From Blastomonas ursincola (GTDB taxonomy: Bacteria; Pseudomonadota; Alphaproteobacteria; Sphingomonadales; Sphingomonadaceae), in NCBI RefSeq assembly GCF_013607875.1, contig NZ_VDES01000001.1:248001-312000 (forward strand): a stretch of 64,000 nucleotides of DNA, in the 5' to 3' direction. The notes under the pieces were generated by a model that had not been told where the DNA came from, searched no databases, and saw only the letters and a program-made list of their open reading frames with translations. The position numbers and the translations under genes were made by a program. Below, piece by piece: positions 47,574 to 56,829 of this stretch (positions within the stretch are counted from its first letter, which is position 1; every line of letters starts with the position of its first letter).

Positions 47574-48710
47574 ATGCACAGCCCCGACCTTTCCGGATTT
47601 CAGCTCGACGGCGACATGAAGGCACGGCGAATCGTCGTGGCCATGTCTGGCGGAGTCGATTCATCGGTCGTCGCAGGCCTTGCCGCCGCCACCGGTGCAG
47701 AAACGATCGGTATCACCCTGCAGCTTTATGATCATGGCGCGGCGGTGAAGCGCGCCGGATCGTGCTGTGCCGGACAGGACATCCGCGACGCCCGCGCGGT
47801 CGCCGATCGCCTGGGCATCGCGCATTATGTGTTCGACCATGAAAGCCGCTTTCGCGAATCCGTGGTCGAGCGCTTTGCGGACGAATATATGGCGGGGCGT
47901 ACCCCCATTCCCTGCATCCAGTGCAACATGGGCGTGAAGTTTACCGACCTGCTGCAGATGGCGCGCGATCTGGGTGCGGATTGCCTCGCGACAGGCCATT
48001 ATGTCCGCCGGGTGGTCGGCGCCGATGGCCGCAGCGAACTGCACCGTGCGCACGATCCGGCGCGCGACCAGAGCTATTTCCTGTTCGCCACCACCGACGA
48101 TCAGATGGATTTCCTGCGTTTCCCGCTCGGCGGCCTGCCCAAGCCTCAGGTGCGCGCGATGGCACAGGACATGGGGCTGACCGTGGCGGCCAAGCCCGAC
48201 AGTCAGGATATCTGCTTCGTCCCCGATGGCGATTATGCCTCGGTGGTGCGCAAGGTGCGTCCCGATGCCGATACCGGCGGCGAGATCGTGCACATTGACG
48301 GCCGCGTGCTGGGCGAACACAAGGGGCTGATCCACTACACCATCGGCCAGCGTAAGGGGCTGGAGATCGGCGGCCAGCCGGTGCCGCTGTATGTCGTGAA
48401 GCTCGATGCGGACACGCGCCGCGTGATCGTCGGCCCGCGCTCGGCATTGGCGACGCGCGCGGCTCAGATCGTCGACATGAACTGGATCGGCGGCAGCTAT
48501 GACGGCCCGATGGAAGCCAAGGTGCGCTCGCTCGCCCGGCCCGCACCCGTGACGATCGAGGGCAGCGGAGCCAGCCGGCGGCTCGTCTTCCTCCAGCCCG
48601 AATATGGCGTCGCGCCCGGCCAGGCCGCGGTGCTCTATGCAGGCGACCGCGTGCTCGGCGGCGGCTGGATCGCCTCGACCGAGCCGGTCGAACCTGCACT
48701 CGCCGCCTGA
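47574..48710 (+). CDS. mnmA: tRNA-specific 2-thiouridylase MnmA
   Basis: 378-aa enzyme that makes 2-thiouridine at wobble position 34 of tRNA-Lys, -Glu and -Gln. The PP-loop is AMSGGVDSS near residue 25, the catalytic Cys pair lies in [13 protein letters not shown] and [12 protein letters not shown], and the family segment [10 protein letters not shown] and [14 protein letters not shown] are present. The ATG at 47574 is preferred; a TTG at 47550 is possible. It is followed 36 bp later by an outer-membrane protein gene, probably independent. Confidence 0.97.
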   Translation: MHSPDLSGFQLDGDMKARRIVVAMSGGVDSSVVAGLAAATGAETIGITLQLYDHGAAVKRAGSCCAGQDIRDARAVADRLGIAHYVFDHESRFRESVVERFADEYMAGRTPIPCIQCNMGVKFTDLLQMARDLGADCLATGHYVRRVVGADGRSELHRAHDPARDQSYFLFATTDDQMDFLRFPLGGLPKPQVRAMAQDMGLTVAAKPDSQDICFVPDGDYASVVRKVRPDADTGGEIVHIDGRVLGEHKGLIHYTIGQRKGLEIGGQPVPLYVVKLDADTRRVIVGPRSALATRAAQIVDMNWIGGSYDGPMEAKVRSLARPAPVTIEGSGASRRLVFLQPEYGVAPGQAAVLYAGDRVLGGGWIASTEPVEPALAA

Positions 48711-48746
48711 GCGATTGTGCGCTAGGTTCCCGTCGGGGGAAGGAAT

Positions 48747-50129
48747 TTGCGCGCATTTGCACCTTTGCTGGCGATCGGGGTGACGATATCCGTCGCGCCC
48801 GCTGACGCGCAGACCATGGCCCCCAGCACTGCGCCGGTTCCGGATTCGAGCGATCGACGGAAAGCGGAGAAGGCCAGCCCGTTCACGATCACTGGCAGCC
48901 TGCGCGTGCGCTACGAGCTTCTCGAAGGCCAGTTCCGCCCTGGCCTGCCCTCGCGCGACGATGCTGTCACCATTCAGACCGCTATTGCCGCCGATTATCG
49001 CGCCGGCCCCTGGCATTTTTCCGCCGAACTGATCGACGCCCGCGCCTATTTTGCCGACGCACCCGGCGCGGTCAGCACGAGCGAGGTCAATGCCCTCGAG
49101 TTAAGCCGTGCCTCGATCGGCTATTCGGACGGACCGGTCGAACTGACCGCGGGACGCTTCCACCTCAATCTGGGCTCGCGCCGACTGGCCGGTCGCAACG
49201 CGTTCCGCAACACCATCAACAGCTTTACCGGAGTGAGGCTCGACTGGCGTGGCAAGGTCGGCGACCATCTCGTCGCCTTCTACGCCCTGCCGCATGTGCG
49301 GCTGCCGGTCGACCGAGACGAGCTGCTCGACAACGAGGTCCGCCTGGACCGCGAGAGCCTCGACCTGACGTTCTGGGGCGCACATTATACCCGGCCCGAT
49401 CTCTTCGACGGCGTGACGCTGCAGACAAATGTCTTCGGCCTGAACGAGCGCGACGGCGTCAACGGCCCGACGCGCAACCGGCATCTGTTCACCTGGGGCG
49501 CAAGGCTCCACCGTGCTCCCCAACCGGGCCAATGGGATATGGATCTCGAAGGCGCGGTACAGACCGGCACGGTACGCGCGTCTGTCGCCGCCAATGCGCG
49601 CCGCCTGGACGTCCGCGCGTTCTTCGCACATGCCGAGTTCGGCTACAGCCCCGCCCTGCCCGGCAAGCCACGCATCTCGGCGCTGTTCGATCTCGCCAGC
49701 GGCGATGACCCGCGTTCACCCGATCGTTTCGCGCGGTTCGATACGCTGTTCGGTCCGCGCCGGTTCGAGCTTGGCCCTAGCGGCATTTTCGGTCCGCTCG
49801 CGCGCACCAACCTGCTCGCGGCCGGATTGCGCGGCGAGATTGCCCCCGCGCCACGCTGGGATGTCATGACCCTGTGGCGCCCCGCCTGGGTGCACAATCG
49901 CCGTGACCGGTTCGGCAACAATGGACCCGTCGATCCTAAGGGACGCTCGGGCCGCTTTGCCGGGCATATGGTCGAGGTGCGGCTGGGCCACTGGCTGATC
50001 GAAAAACGCCTTCGGCTCGAGGCGGGCGCCGCGATACTTACGACCGGGCAGCTGCTCGATGAAGCCCCCAACGCCACCGGCTTTGGCGATACGCGCTATG
50101 CCTATGGCCAGATGGTGGTGAATTTCTGA
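48747..50129 (+). CDS. Alginate-export-like outer membrane protein
   Basis: 460 aa from a TTG at 48747, which has GGGGGAAGGA at the right distance and gives a signal peptide (RAFAPLLAIGVTISVAPADA). The body resembles the Alginate_exp/AlgE-type porin family: ITGSLRVRYELLEGQFRPGL at the start, ELSRASIGYSDGPVELTAGRFHLNLGSRRLAGRNAFRN, LDWRGKVGDHLVAFYALPH and a last strand GQMVVNF with C-terminal Phe. Such proteins form anion-conducting barrels; substrate unknown. The start codon and barrel ending are good; the physiological link to the exosortase locus at 50139-63044 is only positional. Confidence 0.8.
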   Translation: MRAFAPLLAIGVTISVAPADAQTMAPSTAPVPDSSDRRKAEKASPFTITGSLRVRYELLEGQFRPGLPSRDDAVTIQTAIAADYRAGPWHFSAELIDARAYFADAPGAVSTSEVNALELSRASIGYSDGPVELTAGRFHLNLGSRRLAGRNAFRNTINSFTGVRLDWRGKVGDHLVAFYALPHVRLPVDRDELLDNEVRLDRESLDLTFWGAHYTRPDLFDGVTLQTNVFGLNERDGVNGPTRNRHLFTWGARLHRAPQPGQWDMDLEGAVQTGTVRASVAANARRLDVRAFFAHAEFGYSPALPGKPRISALFDLASGDDPRSPDRFARFDTLFGPRRFELGPSGIFGPLARTNLLAAGLRGEIAPAPRWDVMTLWRPAWVHNRRDRFGNNGPVDPKGRSGRFAGHMVEVRLGHWLIEKRLRLEAGAAILTTGQLLDEAPNATGFGDTRYAYGQMVVNF

Positions 50130-50138
50130 CGGCGCGGG

Positions 50139-52028
50139 TCAAAATATCCGGTCGAGCGCCTTGTCGAGCATCCATAGCTGCCAGAGCAGCCGGGCATTGT
50201 CGCTGCGCCCGGAAATATGCGCCTCTGCGATCTCGGTCAGGCGCGCGGTGTTGAACCATCCGCTGCGCGCGAGCGCCGACCCGCTGGCGATCCGGTGTGC
50301 CTGATCGGCGAGCGGCCCCCGGAACCATTGCGCGATCGGGCTGACAAAGCCCATTTTCGGGCGATAGAGAATGTCGTCGGGCAAGGTGCCGCGCATCGCG
50401 CGCTTCATCAGCCATTTGCCCTGGCCGCCGCGCACGCGCATCGCCTCGGGCAGCGAGGCGCTGAACTCGATGAGCCGGTAATCGAGCAGCGGCTCGCGCG
50501 CCTCCAGGCTGACGGCCATGCTGGTGCGATCGACCTTGGTGAGGATGTCGCCGGGCAGCCACAGCTTCATGTCCGCATATTGGGCGGCATCGAGCCCCGA
50601 GCGCGCCGGAGCCGCCTGCATCAGCGCGATCATGTGATCCTCGCCGCGATAGCCGCCGAGCGCGGCGCGCTGGCTGTCCGAATAGAGTGAATGCCGCGCG
50701 GCATGGTTGGTCACGCCGACCGCGTCCGTATAGCCTTCCGCTCCGGTGCGCGCGAGCGACAGCAAGGTCGATTTCGCGCGCAACGGGCGCGGCGCCCAGT
50801 CCGCCTTGGGGTAGAGCGCGCCGAGCGCTCCGAAGACCGGGCCGCGCAAGCCCTGCGGCAAAAGGCTCCGCACCCGCTCCTCGCCATGGTGGAAAACGTG
50901 GCGGCGATAGCCCGCCAGTGCCTCGTCCGCGCCATCGCCCGACAGCGCAACGGTGACGCTTTCGCGCGCGAGCTGGCAGACGCGGAAGGTGGGCAGCATC
51001 GAGGCGTCGGCGAAAGGCTCGTCGAACTGCGCGGCGACCGCATCGATGATCGCGATATCGTCGGGCGAGACGGTGCGGCTGCGATGATCGGTGGCGAAGC
51101 GTTCGGCGATGCGTCGGGCATAATCGCTCTCGTCCAATGCTGCGACATCGAAGCCGATGCTGCACGTCTTCACCGCCTGGGTCGAGCGTTCGGCCATCAG
51201 CGCGACCACGGTGGAAGAGTCCACCCCGCCCGAGAGGAACGCGCCCAGCGGCACGTCCGCGACCATGCGCGAGGCGACCGCTTCGCGCATATGGTGCAGC
51301 AGCTCCGCCTGCAGATCAGCGACCGATCCCTTCGCCCGGCGCGAGAAATCGACATCCCAGTAGCGCACCGGTTCGGGAAGCGGCTTGCCGCGCTCGAGCA
51401 TCAGATAATGCCCGGCAGGCAGCTTCTTCACGCCGCTGACGAAACAGCGATGGTCGGGAACATAGCCGAAGGCGAGATAGTCATCGACCGCCTGGATGTC
51501 GGGCGCGCGGCGCAGCGCCGGATGCGCGAGCAGGCCCTTGAGCTCAGAGGCGAAGATCACGCTGCCATCGGGAAGGCTCGCATATTGCAGCGGCTTCACG
51601 CCGAGCCGGTCGCGCGCCATGAACAGCCGCTGGTGGCGCTGGTCGAAGATCGCGAAGGCGAACATGCCGTTGAGCCGGTCGAGACAATCCACGCCCCATT
51701 GCCGCCAGGCCGCCAGGATCACCTCGGTATCGCCCGAGGTGCGGAAGACGTGGCCGAGTGCGCTCAGCTCGGCGCGCACCTCCTGGAAATTGTAAATCTC
51801 GCCATTGAAGCTCAGCACATCGGCCTCGTCCGCGCTCGCCATCGGCTGCGCGCTGCCTTCCAGATCGATGATCGATAGCCGCAGATGCCCGAGGCCCACG
51901 CCCGGCGCGGTCCAGCAGCCATGGCCGTCCGGACCCCGGTGCAGCATCGCATCGGTCATCAGCCGGATACGCGCCGGATCGACCGGCTTGGCGGTTTCGA
52001 GGTGAAAGATGCCTGCAATGCCGCACAT
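50139..52028 (-). CDS. XrtA/PEP-CTERM system amidotransferase (asparagine synthase-like)
   Basis: 629-aa glutamine-dependent amidotransferase of the asparagine-synthetase type found in exosortase A exopolysaccharide loci. The N-terminal Ntn glutaminase starts at Cys2 (CGIAGIFHLE) with SFNGEIYNFQEVR and MFAFAIFD; the C-terminal synthetase has the PP-loop FLSGGVDSSTVVALM (about 266-272) and SGDGADEALAGYRRH. In these loci it is thought to amidate a sugar or precursor rather than make asparagine, an inference from context. It is last in the minus-strand operon, 6 bp after xrtA, and convergent with the porin gene. Confidence 0.9.
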   Translation of the reverse strand: MCGIAGIFHLETAKPVDPARIRLMTDAMLHRGPDGHGCWTAPGVGLGHLRLSIIDLEGSAQPMASADEADVLSFNGEIYNFQEVRAELSALGHVFRTSGDTEVILAAWRQWGVDCLDRLNGMFAFAIFDQRHQRLFMARDRLGVKPLQYASLPDGSVIFASELKGLLAHPALRRAPDIQAVDDYLAFGYVPDHRCFVSGVKKLPAGHYLMLERGKPLPEPVRYWDVDFSRRAKGSVADLQAELLHHMREAVASRMVADVPLGAFLSGGVDSSTVVALMAERSTQAVKTCSIGFDVAALDESDYARRIAERFATDHRSRTVSPDDIAIIDAVAAQFDEPFADASMLPTFRVCQLARESVTVALSGDGADEALAGYRRHVFHHGEERVRSLLPQGLRGPVFGALGALYPKADWAPRPLRAKSTLLSLARTGAEGYTDAVGVTNHAARHSLYSDSQRAALGGYRGEDHMIALMQAAPARSGLDAAQYADMKLWLPGDILTKVDRTSMAVSLEAREPLLDYRLIEFSASLPEAMRVRGGQGKWLMKRAMRGTLPDDILYRPKMGFVSPIAQWFRGPLADQAHRIASGSALARSGWFNTARLTEIAEAHISGRSDNARLLWQLWMLDKALDRIF

Positions 52029-52034
52029 GACCGA

Positions 52035-53582
52035 TCAGCGCCCCGCCAGGATGGTATCAGTGAGTTTCTGGGCCCCGCCCGCATCGCGCAGCAGCGCATC
52101 GATGGCCGGACGCGCCGCACCATCGCCGTTGCGCTGGGCCGAGACGATCAGGATCATCGCTGGCTGGCTCTGTCGCAGCAACCGCGCCTTGAGCGATTCC
52201 AGACGGATGCCGAGATTGCTGCCGGTGACGACACCGCCGACGCGATAGAAGGTCGCTACATCACGCACCACTCTTCCCGGTCCGGTTATGATATCGGCTT
52301 TGCCGTCAGCGACCGCTGGCCCCTGCTCCACCCACGACCAGCGGCCGTCGGGATCGAGCGCGCCCTGGCCATAACCGGTAATCTCGCGCCCTTCGGACTG
52401 GCCGTCGAACAGCGCAGCATAGACATCGACGCGCTGGCCCTCGCGAACATAGCTGGCGATCCAGCGCCGGTCGCTGCCCTGGGCGCGCGGCATCCAGGCG
52501 GTGTCGGGGGCATAGCCCACCCGCTGCCAGCCTGCGATTTCGGGCAGGCTGTTGCGCGCGGGCAGCGGTGCGGGATCGGGCAGCCCCATCAGCGCCCAGC
52601 CCAGCGGCGCCGCAAGCAGCAGCGCTGCGCCCGCGATCACCAGCCGATCCTGGGGCGGCAGCTTGCGCGAGGCTTGCGCAAGGCGGTCTGCGGTCGCCGG
52701 ATCGAGGAACGGATCGGTGACCTGGCGGTCGAAGAAGCGCCAGCCGATCGCCATCACCAGGATCAGTACGATCGCGAAGAATATCCAGCCGTAGAAGACA
52801 TGGTCGAAGCCTGCCGCGAAATCGAGCCCGTACAGGTCGGCGATATAGATCGTCCCGAAGGCGCGGACGCCGTTGGCGAGGATCGGGATGACGATCGACA
52901 AGGCGACGATGCCGATCCGGCGGGGCCAGCTGTTGAAGCAGACATTGGCGACCAGTACGCCATAGGCGACCATCGCGATGAGGAACTTGACCCCCGAACA
53001 GGCTTCCGCGACGCGGAACAGCGCGGTCGGGGTGGAGATGAACACGCCCTCGATATGCGCGGGGATGCCCGACCAGCCGAGCAGCAGCATCGAGATATCC
53101 GCCGTGATCGTCTGCAGCGGCGGGACCAGCTCCTCGCCCACGGGCACAAGGAAGAAGGCATAGCCGAGCGGGAACAGCAGCGCGCGGCCGACATGCGGGC
53201 CGAGCAGCGCCAGCGTGCTGCCCTGGAGCAGCATCACGAGCGCCAGATGCCGCGCCAGCGCGACGCCCGCCGCCTCGCCCAGCACCCAGCCACCGCTCGC
53301 TACCGCCATGACCAGCAGACCGGGCCACCAGAGCGAGGGCGTGATCCGCTTGAGCTCCTGCGTGCGCTGCATGACGAGCCAGCCAAGGATGAACGGGATC
53401 AGCAGGATATGGTTGAACGTCGAACTGTCCCACCAGATTGCCACCATATCCAGCGCATCGCGTGCAAACGCCGCAAGGATCGCCATCCAGGCGATGCCGA
53501 GCCGGATGAGCGCCGAGCGCCAGGCGGAGCTGAGCGGCTTGGGTTCGGCGGTTTCGGGAATGTCTGCAGCGAGGCTCGCCAT
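52035..53582 (-). CDS. xrtA: Exosortase A fused to EpsI domain
   Basis: 515-aa membrane protein. Residues 1 to about 310 form the exosortase with about eight helices and the catalytic residues Cys195 (VAEACSGVKF), Arg240 (ANGVRAFG) and His261 (FDHVFYGWIFF). Exosortases recognise and cleave PEP-CTERM sorting signals, a transpeptidase-like role. Residues about 330-515 match the EpsI/DUF3485 exopolysaccharide domain (EIAGWQRVGYAPDTAWMPR, SDRRWIASYVREGQRVDVY). The ATG at 53582 shares one base with the stop codon of the upstream glycosyltransferase, supporting the start. No PEP-CTERM substrate is encoded in this window. Confidence 0.93.
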   Translation of the reverse strand: MASLAADIPETAEPKPLSSAWRSALIRLGIAWMAILAAFARDALDMVAIWWDSSTFNHILLIPFILGWLVMQRTQELKRITPSLWWPGLLVMAVASGGWVLGEAAGVALARHLALVMLLQGSTLALLGPHVGRALLFPLGYAFFLVPVGEELVPPLQTITADISMLLLGWSGIPAHIEGVFISTPTALFRVAEACSGVKFLIAMVAYGVLVANVCFNSWPRRIGIVALSIVIPILANGVRAFGTIYIADLYGLDFAAGFDHVFYGWIFFAIVLILVMAIGWRFFDRQVTDPFLDPATADRLAQASRKLPPQDRLVIAGAALLLAAPLGWALMGLPDPAPLPARNSLPEIAGWQRVGYAPDTAWMPRAQGSDRRWIASYVREGQRVDVYAALFDGQSEGREITGYGQGALDPDGRWSWVEQGPAVADGKADIITGPGRVVRDVATFYRVGGVVTGSNLGIRLESLKARLLRQSQPAMILIVSAQRNGDGAARPAIDALLRDAGGAQKLTDTILAGR

Positions 53583-54805
53583 CAGGCTGCGCTCGGTACC
53601 AGGGCGGGTGGCTGGTCGAGCCAGGCGAGCAGCGGAGCGAGCTGCGCATCCCATTGATAATGCTTCAGCATATGCGCGCGCGCCGCTGCCCCGATAGCGG
53701 CAGCACGGTCTTGATCGGCCGCCAGCGCGCAAACGGCATCGACCATGGCCGCATCGTCGCGCGCGACCATGAAATGCGCGCCCGATTGCGCGACAATGCC
53801 TTCGGCTGCCGCGCCCGATGCGATGACCGGGCGCGCCATCGCCATGGCTTCGAGCACCTTGTTCTGGATGCCGCGTGCTATGCGCAAAGGCGCGACCACC
53901 ATGTCGGCCGAACCGATCCACGGGCGGATGTCGTCGACCGCGCCCACCACATGCACCCCGGCACGCCCTTCGAGCGCGCGCACCGCAGGAGCGGGATTGC
54001 GGCCGACGATATGAAACCGCGCATCGGGCAGCTGCTTCTGGACGGCGGGCAGCACGGCCTCGGCAAAATGGACCACCGCATCGACATTAGGCGCATAATC
54101 CATCTGGCCGGTGAACACGAGATGCGGCCCCGCCTCGCCCGCATAAGGCGCAGGGCCGACACCGACGGGATCGTAGAAGGCCGTATCGATGCCATTGACC
54201 ACCGGGTCCACGCACACCTGCGGATCGCCAAGGCCCAGCCGGAACTCGGCCACCTCTGTGGGGCTGCAGAACAGGCTGAGCTGCGCTCTGCGCGCCATCT
54301 GCCGTTCGAACGCGCCGAGCAGCCGCGCCTCGCGCGCGTGGACGAGCTTCATCGGACCGGCGGTCGCCTTGGCATAAGCAGCGAACTTGGCCGAATCCAT
54401 GTCGACGAAATCGATGACCACGCGCCCGGCAAAGCTGGGCGGAATGAACTGCGCCATCTGACCCGAGAACACAAAGATCGCGTCGATCGGACGGGTCGCC
54501 AGCAGCCGGGCGATATAATGCCGAATATCCTGGCTATCGAAGGCGGTCAGAGACACCGGCTTGCCGCTGGGCAAGGCGTTGAGCCCGGCGCGCAGGTTCG
54601 AGATCGTGCGCCGTACCAGCAGGTGGCTGGCTGCGATCGCTGACAGGTCGGCCTCGGCGGCCATGTCCGCGTCCGTCTCGCCAAAGGTGGCGACATGCAC
54701 CGGTCCGCGCGCTGCCAGCGCCTTGAGGATCGCGTGCGAGCGGATCTTGTCACCGCGGTCGGGCGGAAACGGGATTCGATGCGCCAGGAAGAGCAGCTCG
54801 CCCAT
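53582..54805 (-). CDS. XrtA/PEP-CTERM-associated glycosyltransferase (TIGR03087-like)
   Basis: 407-aa GT-B glycosyltransferase. It begins GELLFLAHRIPFPPDRGDKI and contains FVFSGQMAQFIPPSFAGRVV, a VDFVDMDSAKF segment and the C-terminal sugar-nucleotide half with HLVFTGQMDYAPNVDAVVHF, GRNPAPAVRALEG and APLRIARGIQNKVLEAMAMA. This FxGxMDYxPN pattern is characteristic of the TIGR03087 group of XrtA loci. The ATG at 54805 overlaps the stop of the FemAB-like gene. It probably adds a sugar to the locus polysaccharide; donor and acceptor are unknown. Confidence 0.9.
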   Translation of the reverse strand: MGELLFLAHRIPFPPDRGDKIRSHAILKALAARGPVHVATFGETDADMAAEADLSAIAASHLLVRRTISNLRAGLNALPSGKPVSLTAFDSQDIRHYIARLLATRPIDAIFVFSGQMAQFIPPSFAGRVVIDFVDMDSAKFAAYAKATAGPMKLVHAREARLLGAFERQMARRAQLSLFCSPTEVAEFRLGLGDPQVCVDPVVNGIDTAFYDPVGVGPAPYAGEAGPHLVFTGQMDYAPNVDAVVHFAEAVLPAVQKQLPDARFHIVGRNPAPAVRALEGRAGVHVVGAVDDIRPWIGSADMVVAPLRIARGIQNKVLEAMAMARPVIASGAAAEGIVAQSGAHFMVARDDAAMVDAVCALAADQDRAAAIGAAARAHMLKHYQWDAQLAPLLAWLDQPPALVPSAA

Positions 54806-55899
54806 CAGCCGAGCCCGTTGGCGATCCAGGGACCAAGCCGGTTGGCGATGCCAAGCGGCAGCCGCTGCCAAAGCGCGATCTGCAGCCGATATTTGGGGCT
54901 CAGCGGATTGACGTCGCGCGGCGGCAGCCCATCGGCATTGCGCACCGCATAGCTGAGCGGCGCAGGCGCGAAGCCCCAGTTCTTCTTGAACGCAAACGCG
55001 CCGCTATCGACCTTCGACCGGCCGAAATCGAACCGGGCGCAGCCGCGCGCGCGCGCATGGTTCATCAGCGCATAATACATGACATCGTTGGCGCGCAGCC
55101 CTCGCGCCGCCCAGACCCCGCCGCCCCAATAGGGCATCACGGTGCCGCGATGATAAAGGCTGAGCACGCTCGCCACGGGGACGTCGTCCTTCAGGACCGT
55201 GAGGATATCGGCATCGTCGCCGAAGCCATCGAGCACCGCATCGAACAGCGCGCGCGGAAAGACCGGCGTGCCGAGATTGCGCACGCTCTCGGCATAGACG
55301 GCATAATGCTGTTGCCGGTCGAGCGCGGACGTGCCGGTGCGCACGGTCATGCCATTCGCCAGACCCTTGCGGACCTCGGCGCGCTGCTTGCGCGGAATCC
55401 ATTCGAGCTGCTTCTGGTCGGCATCGGGACCGTCGGCAACCAGATCGGCGATGAACCCAGCATGCGCGTCCGACTTGATCGTCCAGCGCGGGTCGTGCGG
55501 CAGCAAGCCGCCGCGCAGTTCGAGCGTCGGTGCGCTATGGCGCTCGCTTTGCAGCCAGGCCGCGTCGGCCAGCACGGCGGCCGTCGCCGCGTCATCGGCG
55601 AGGATGCCGCCATCGACCGCAAAGCCCGCCGAGACGATCGCGCGCCCGAACAGCGGCGAATGCACGACATGCAGCGGCAGATAGCCCGTGATCGAACCCG
55701 CAGCATCTCCCGCCACCAGTGCCAGCAGCTCATGCCCGGTGGCCTTTGCGACAGCCTCGCCCCAGACCAGCCGGTGAAACGCGGTGGCGGAGGGGTGCGC
55801 TTCGATCCAGGCCGCGAGCCGCGCGCGTTCCTGCGCATCGCCCAGCGGAACGATGCGGACCGCAGGTGCGGCCATCACGGGCGGCGCGAAGTGCAACAT
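54805..55899 (-). CDS. FemAB-family XrtA/PEP-CTERM-associated protein
   Basis: 364-aa GNAT-fold protein of the FemAB-like family (TIGR03019 type) found in these loci. Landmarks: GSITGYLPLHVVHSPLFG, AWLQSERHSAPTLELRGGLL, KSDAHAGFIADLVADGPDADQKQLEWIPRK shortened here to its core WIPRKQRAEVRKGLAN, RNLGTPVFPRALFDAVLDGF, PVASVLSLYHRGTVMPYWGG and CARFDFGRSKVDSGAFAFKK. Function is probably aminoacyl or acyl transfer to the polymer or a lipid; unproven. The ATG at 55899 overlaps the deacetylase stop by one base. Confidence 0.9.
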   Translation of the reverse strand: MLHFAPPVMAAPAVRIVPLGDAQERARLAAWIEAHPSATAFHRLVWGEAVAKATGHELLALVAGDAAGSITGYLPLHVVHSPLFGRAIVSAGFAVDGGILADDAATAAVLADAAWLQSERHSAPTLELRGGLLPHDPRWTIKSDAHAGFIADLVADGPDADQKQLEWIPRKQRAEVRKGLANGMTVRTGTSALDRQQHYAVYAESVRNLGTPVFPRALFDAVLDGFGDDADILTVLKDDVPVASVLSLYHRGTVMPYWGGGVWAARGLRANDVMYYALMNHARARGCARFDFGRSKVDSGAFAFKKNWGFAPAPLSYAVRNADGLPPRDVNPLSPKYRLQIALWQRLPLGIANRLGPWIANGLG

Positions 55900-56795
55900 C
55901 ACAGCTTGCCCGCCGCGAGCGGAAGCGCGATCTCGTCGATCCGGCACCAGCTGAAGTCGCGCGTCAGCCGCTCGAGCTTGTCGGCCATCGCGTCCAGCCC
56001 GGTATAATGCCGCAGCCGCGAGCGCAGCGGCGCACCTTCGACGCGCGGCTGGTCGGGATCGACCTCCCAGGGATGGAAATAGAAGATCGCGGGCTGACCG
56101 TCGGTCATGTTCACGCGGTTCAGCGCCCAGCGCGACAGCGCATAGGGCAGGATGCGGAAGAACCCGCCGCCGCCCGCGCCGAAGCGGCGCTCGCCGAGCT
56201 GCACCGTGGTCACCGGCAGCTCGATCAGGTCCGATCCCTCGACCGGATGAAAGGCGAAGCGCGGTGCTTCGCGCCAGCCGTAATGGTCGTGCGCGATCGG
56301 GGCGACGCTCGACGAATAGGCATAGCCGCGCTCGGCGAGGATCGGGTGCGCCCAAGGCGTGCGCTGGTCGATCGAGAAGCTCGGCGCGCGATAGCCCTTG
56401 ATCGCCACGCCGCCCGCATCCTCGAGCGCCTTGCGCGCCTTGTCGATATCCTCGGCGAACTGGTCGGGCGTCATCGTGAAGACGCGCGTGTGGTCCCAGC
56501 CATGGCTGGCGATCTCGTGCCCCTCGGCGATGATGCGGCGGATCAGCGCCGGGTGCCGATGCGCGACCCAGCCCAATGTGAAGAAGGTCGCCTTGACCCC
56601 GCAGCGCGCGAACAGGTCGAGCACCGCGCCGGTGTTCAGCTCGACGCGGCTGGCAATGCCATCCCAGTCGGCCGGATCGATCGTGTTCTCGAACGCGCCG
56701 ACCTGAAAATACTCTTCGACATCAACCGAGAGGCCGTTGACGATGCGCCTGTCGGCAGTGCGATGCTGGCCCAGCGATGCTTCGCGCACGGTCAT
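55899..56795 (-). CDS. XrtA-associated polysaccharide deacetylase
   Basis: 298-aa NodB-fold carbohydrate esterase. Conserved motifs: VNGLSVDVEEYFQVGAF (metal Asp), ATFFTLGWVAHRHPAL, HEIASHGWDHTRVFTMTP (metal His pair), KGYRAPSFSIDQRTPWAH and IFYFHPWEVDPDQPRV. The DUF3473-type C-terminal extension marks the TIGR03006 group of exosortase loci. It would remove acetyl groups from the exopolysaccharide or its precursors in the periplasm. A 34-bp gap follows the ATPase gene. Confidence 0.93.
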   Translation of the reverse strand: MTVREASLGQHRTADRRIVNGLSVDVEEYFQVGAFENTIDPADWDGIASRVELNTGAVLDLFARCGVKATFFTLGWVAHRHPALIRRIIAEGHEIASHGWDHTRVFTMTPDQFAEDIDKARKALEDAGGVAIKGYRAPSFSIDQRTPWAHPILAERGYAYSSSVAPIAHDHYGWREAPRFAFHPVEGSDLIELPVTTVQLGERRFGAGGGGFFRILPYALSRWALNRVNMTDGQPAIFYFHPWEVDPDQPRVEGAPLRSRLRHYTGLDAMADKLERLTRDFSWCRIDEIALPLAAGKL

Positions 56796-56829
56796 TCACT
56801 CCCGGCCCCATGGGGCAAAATCATTCCGG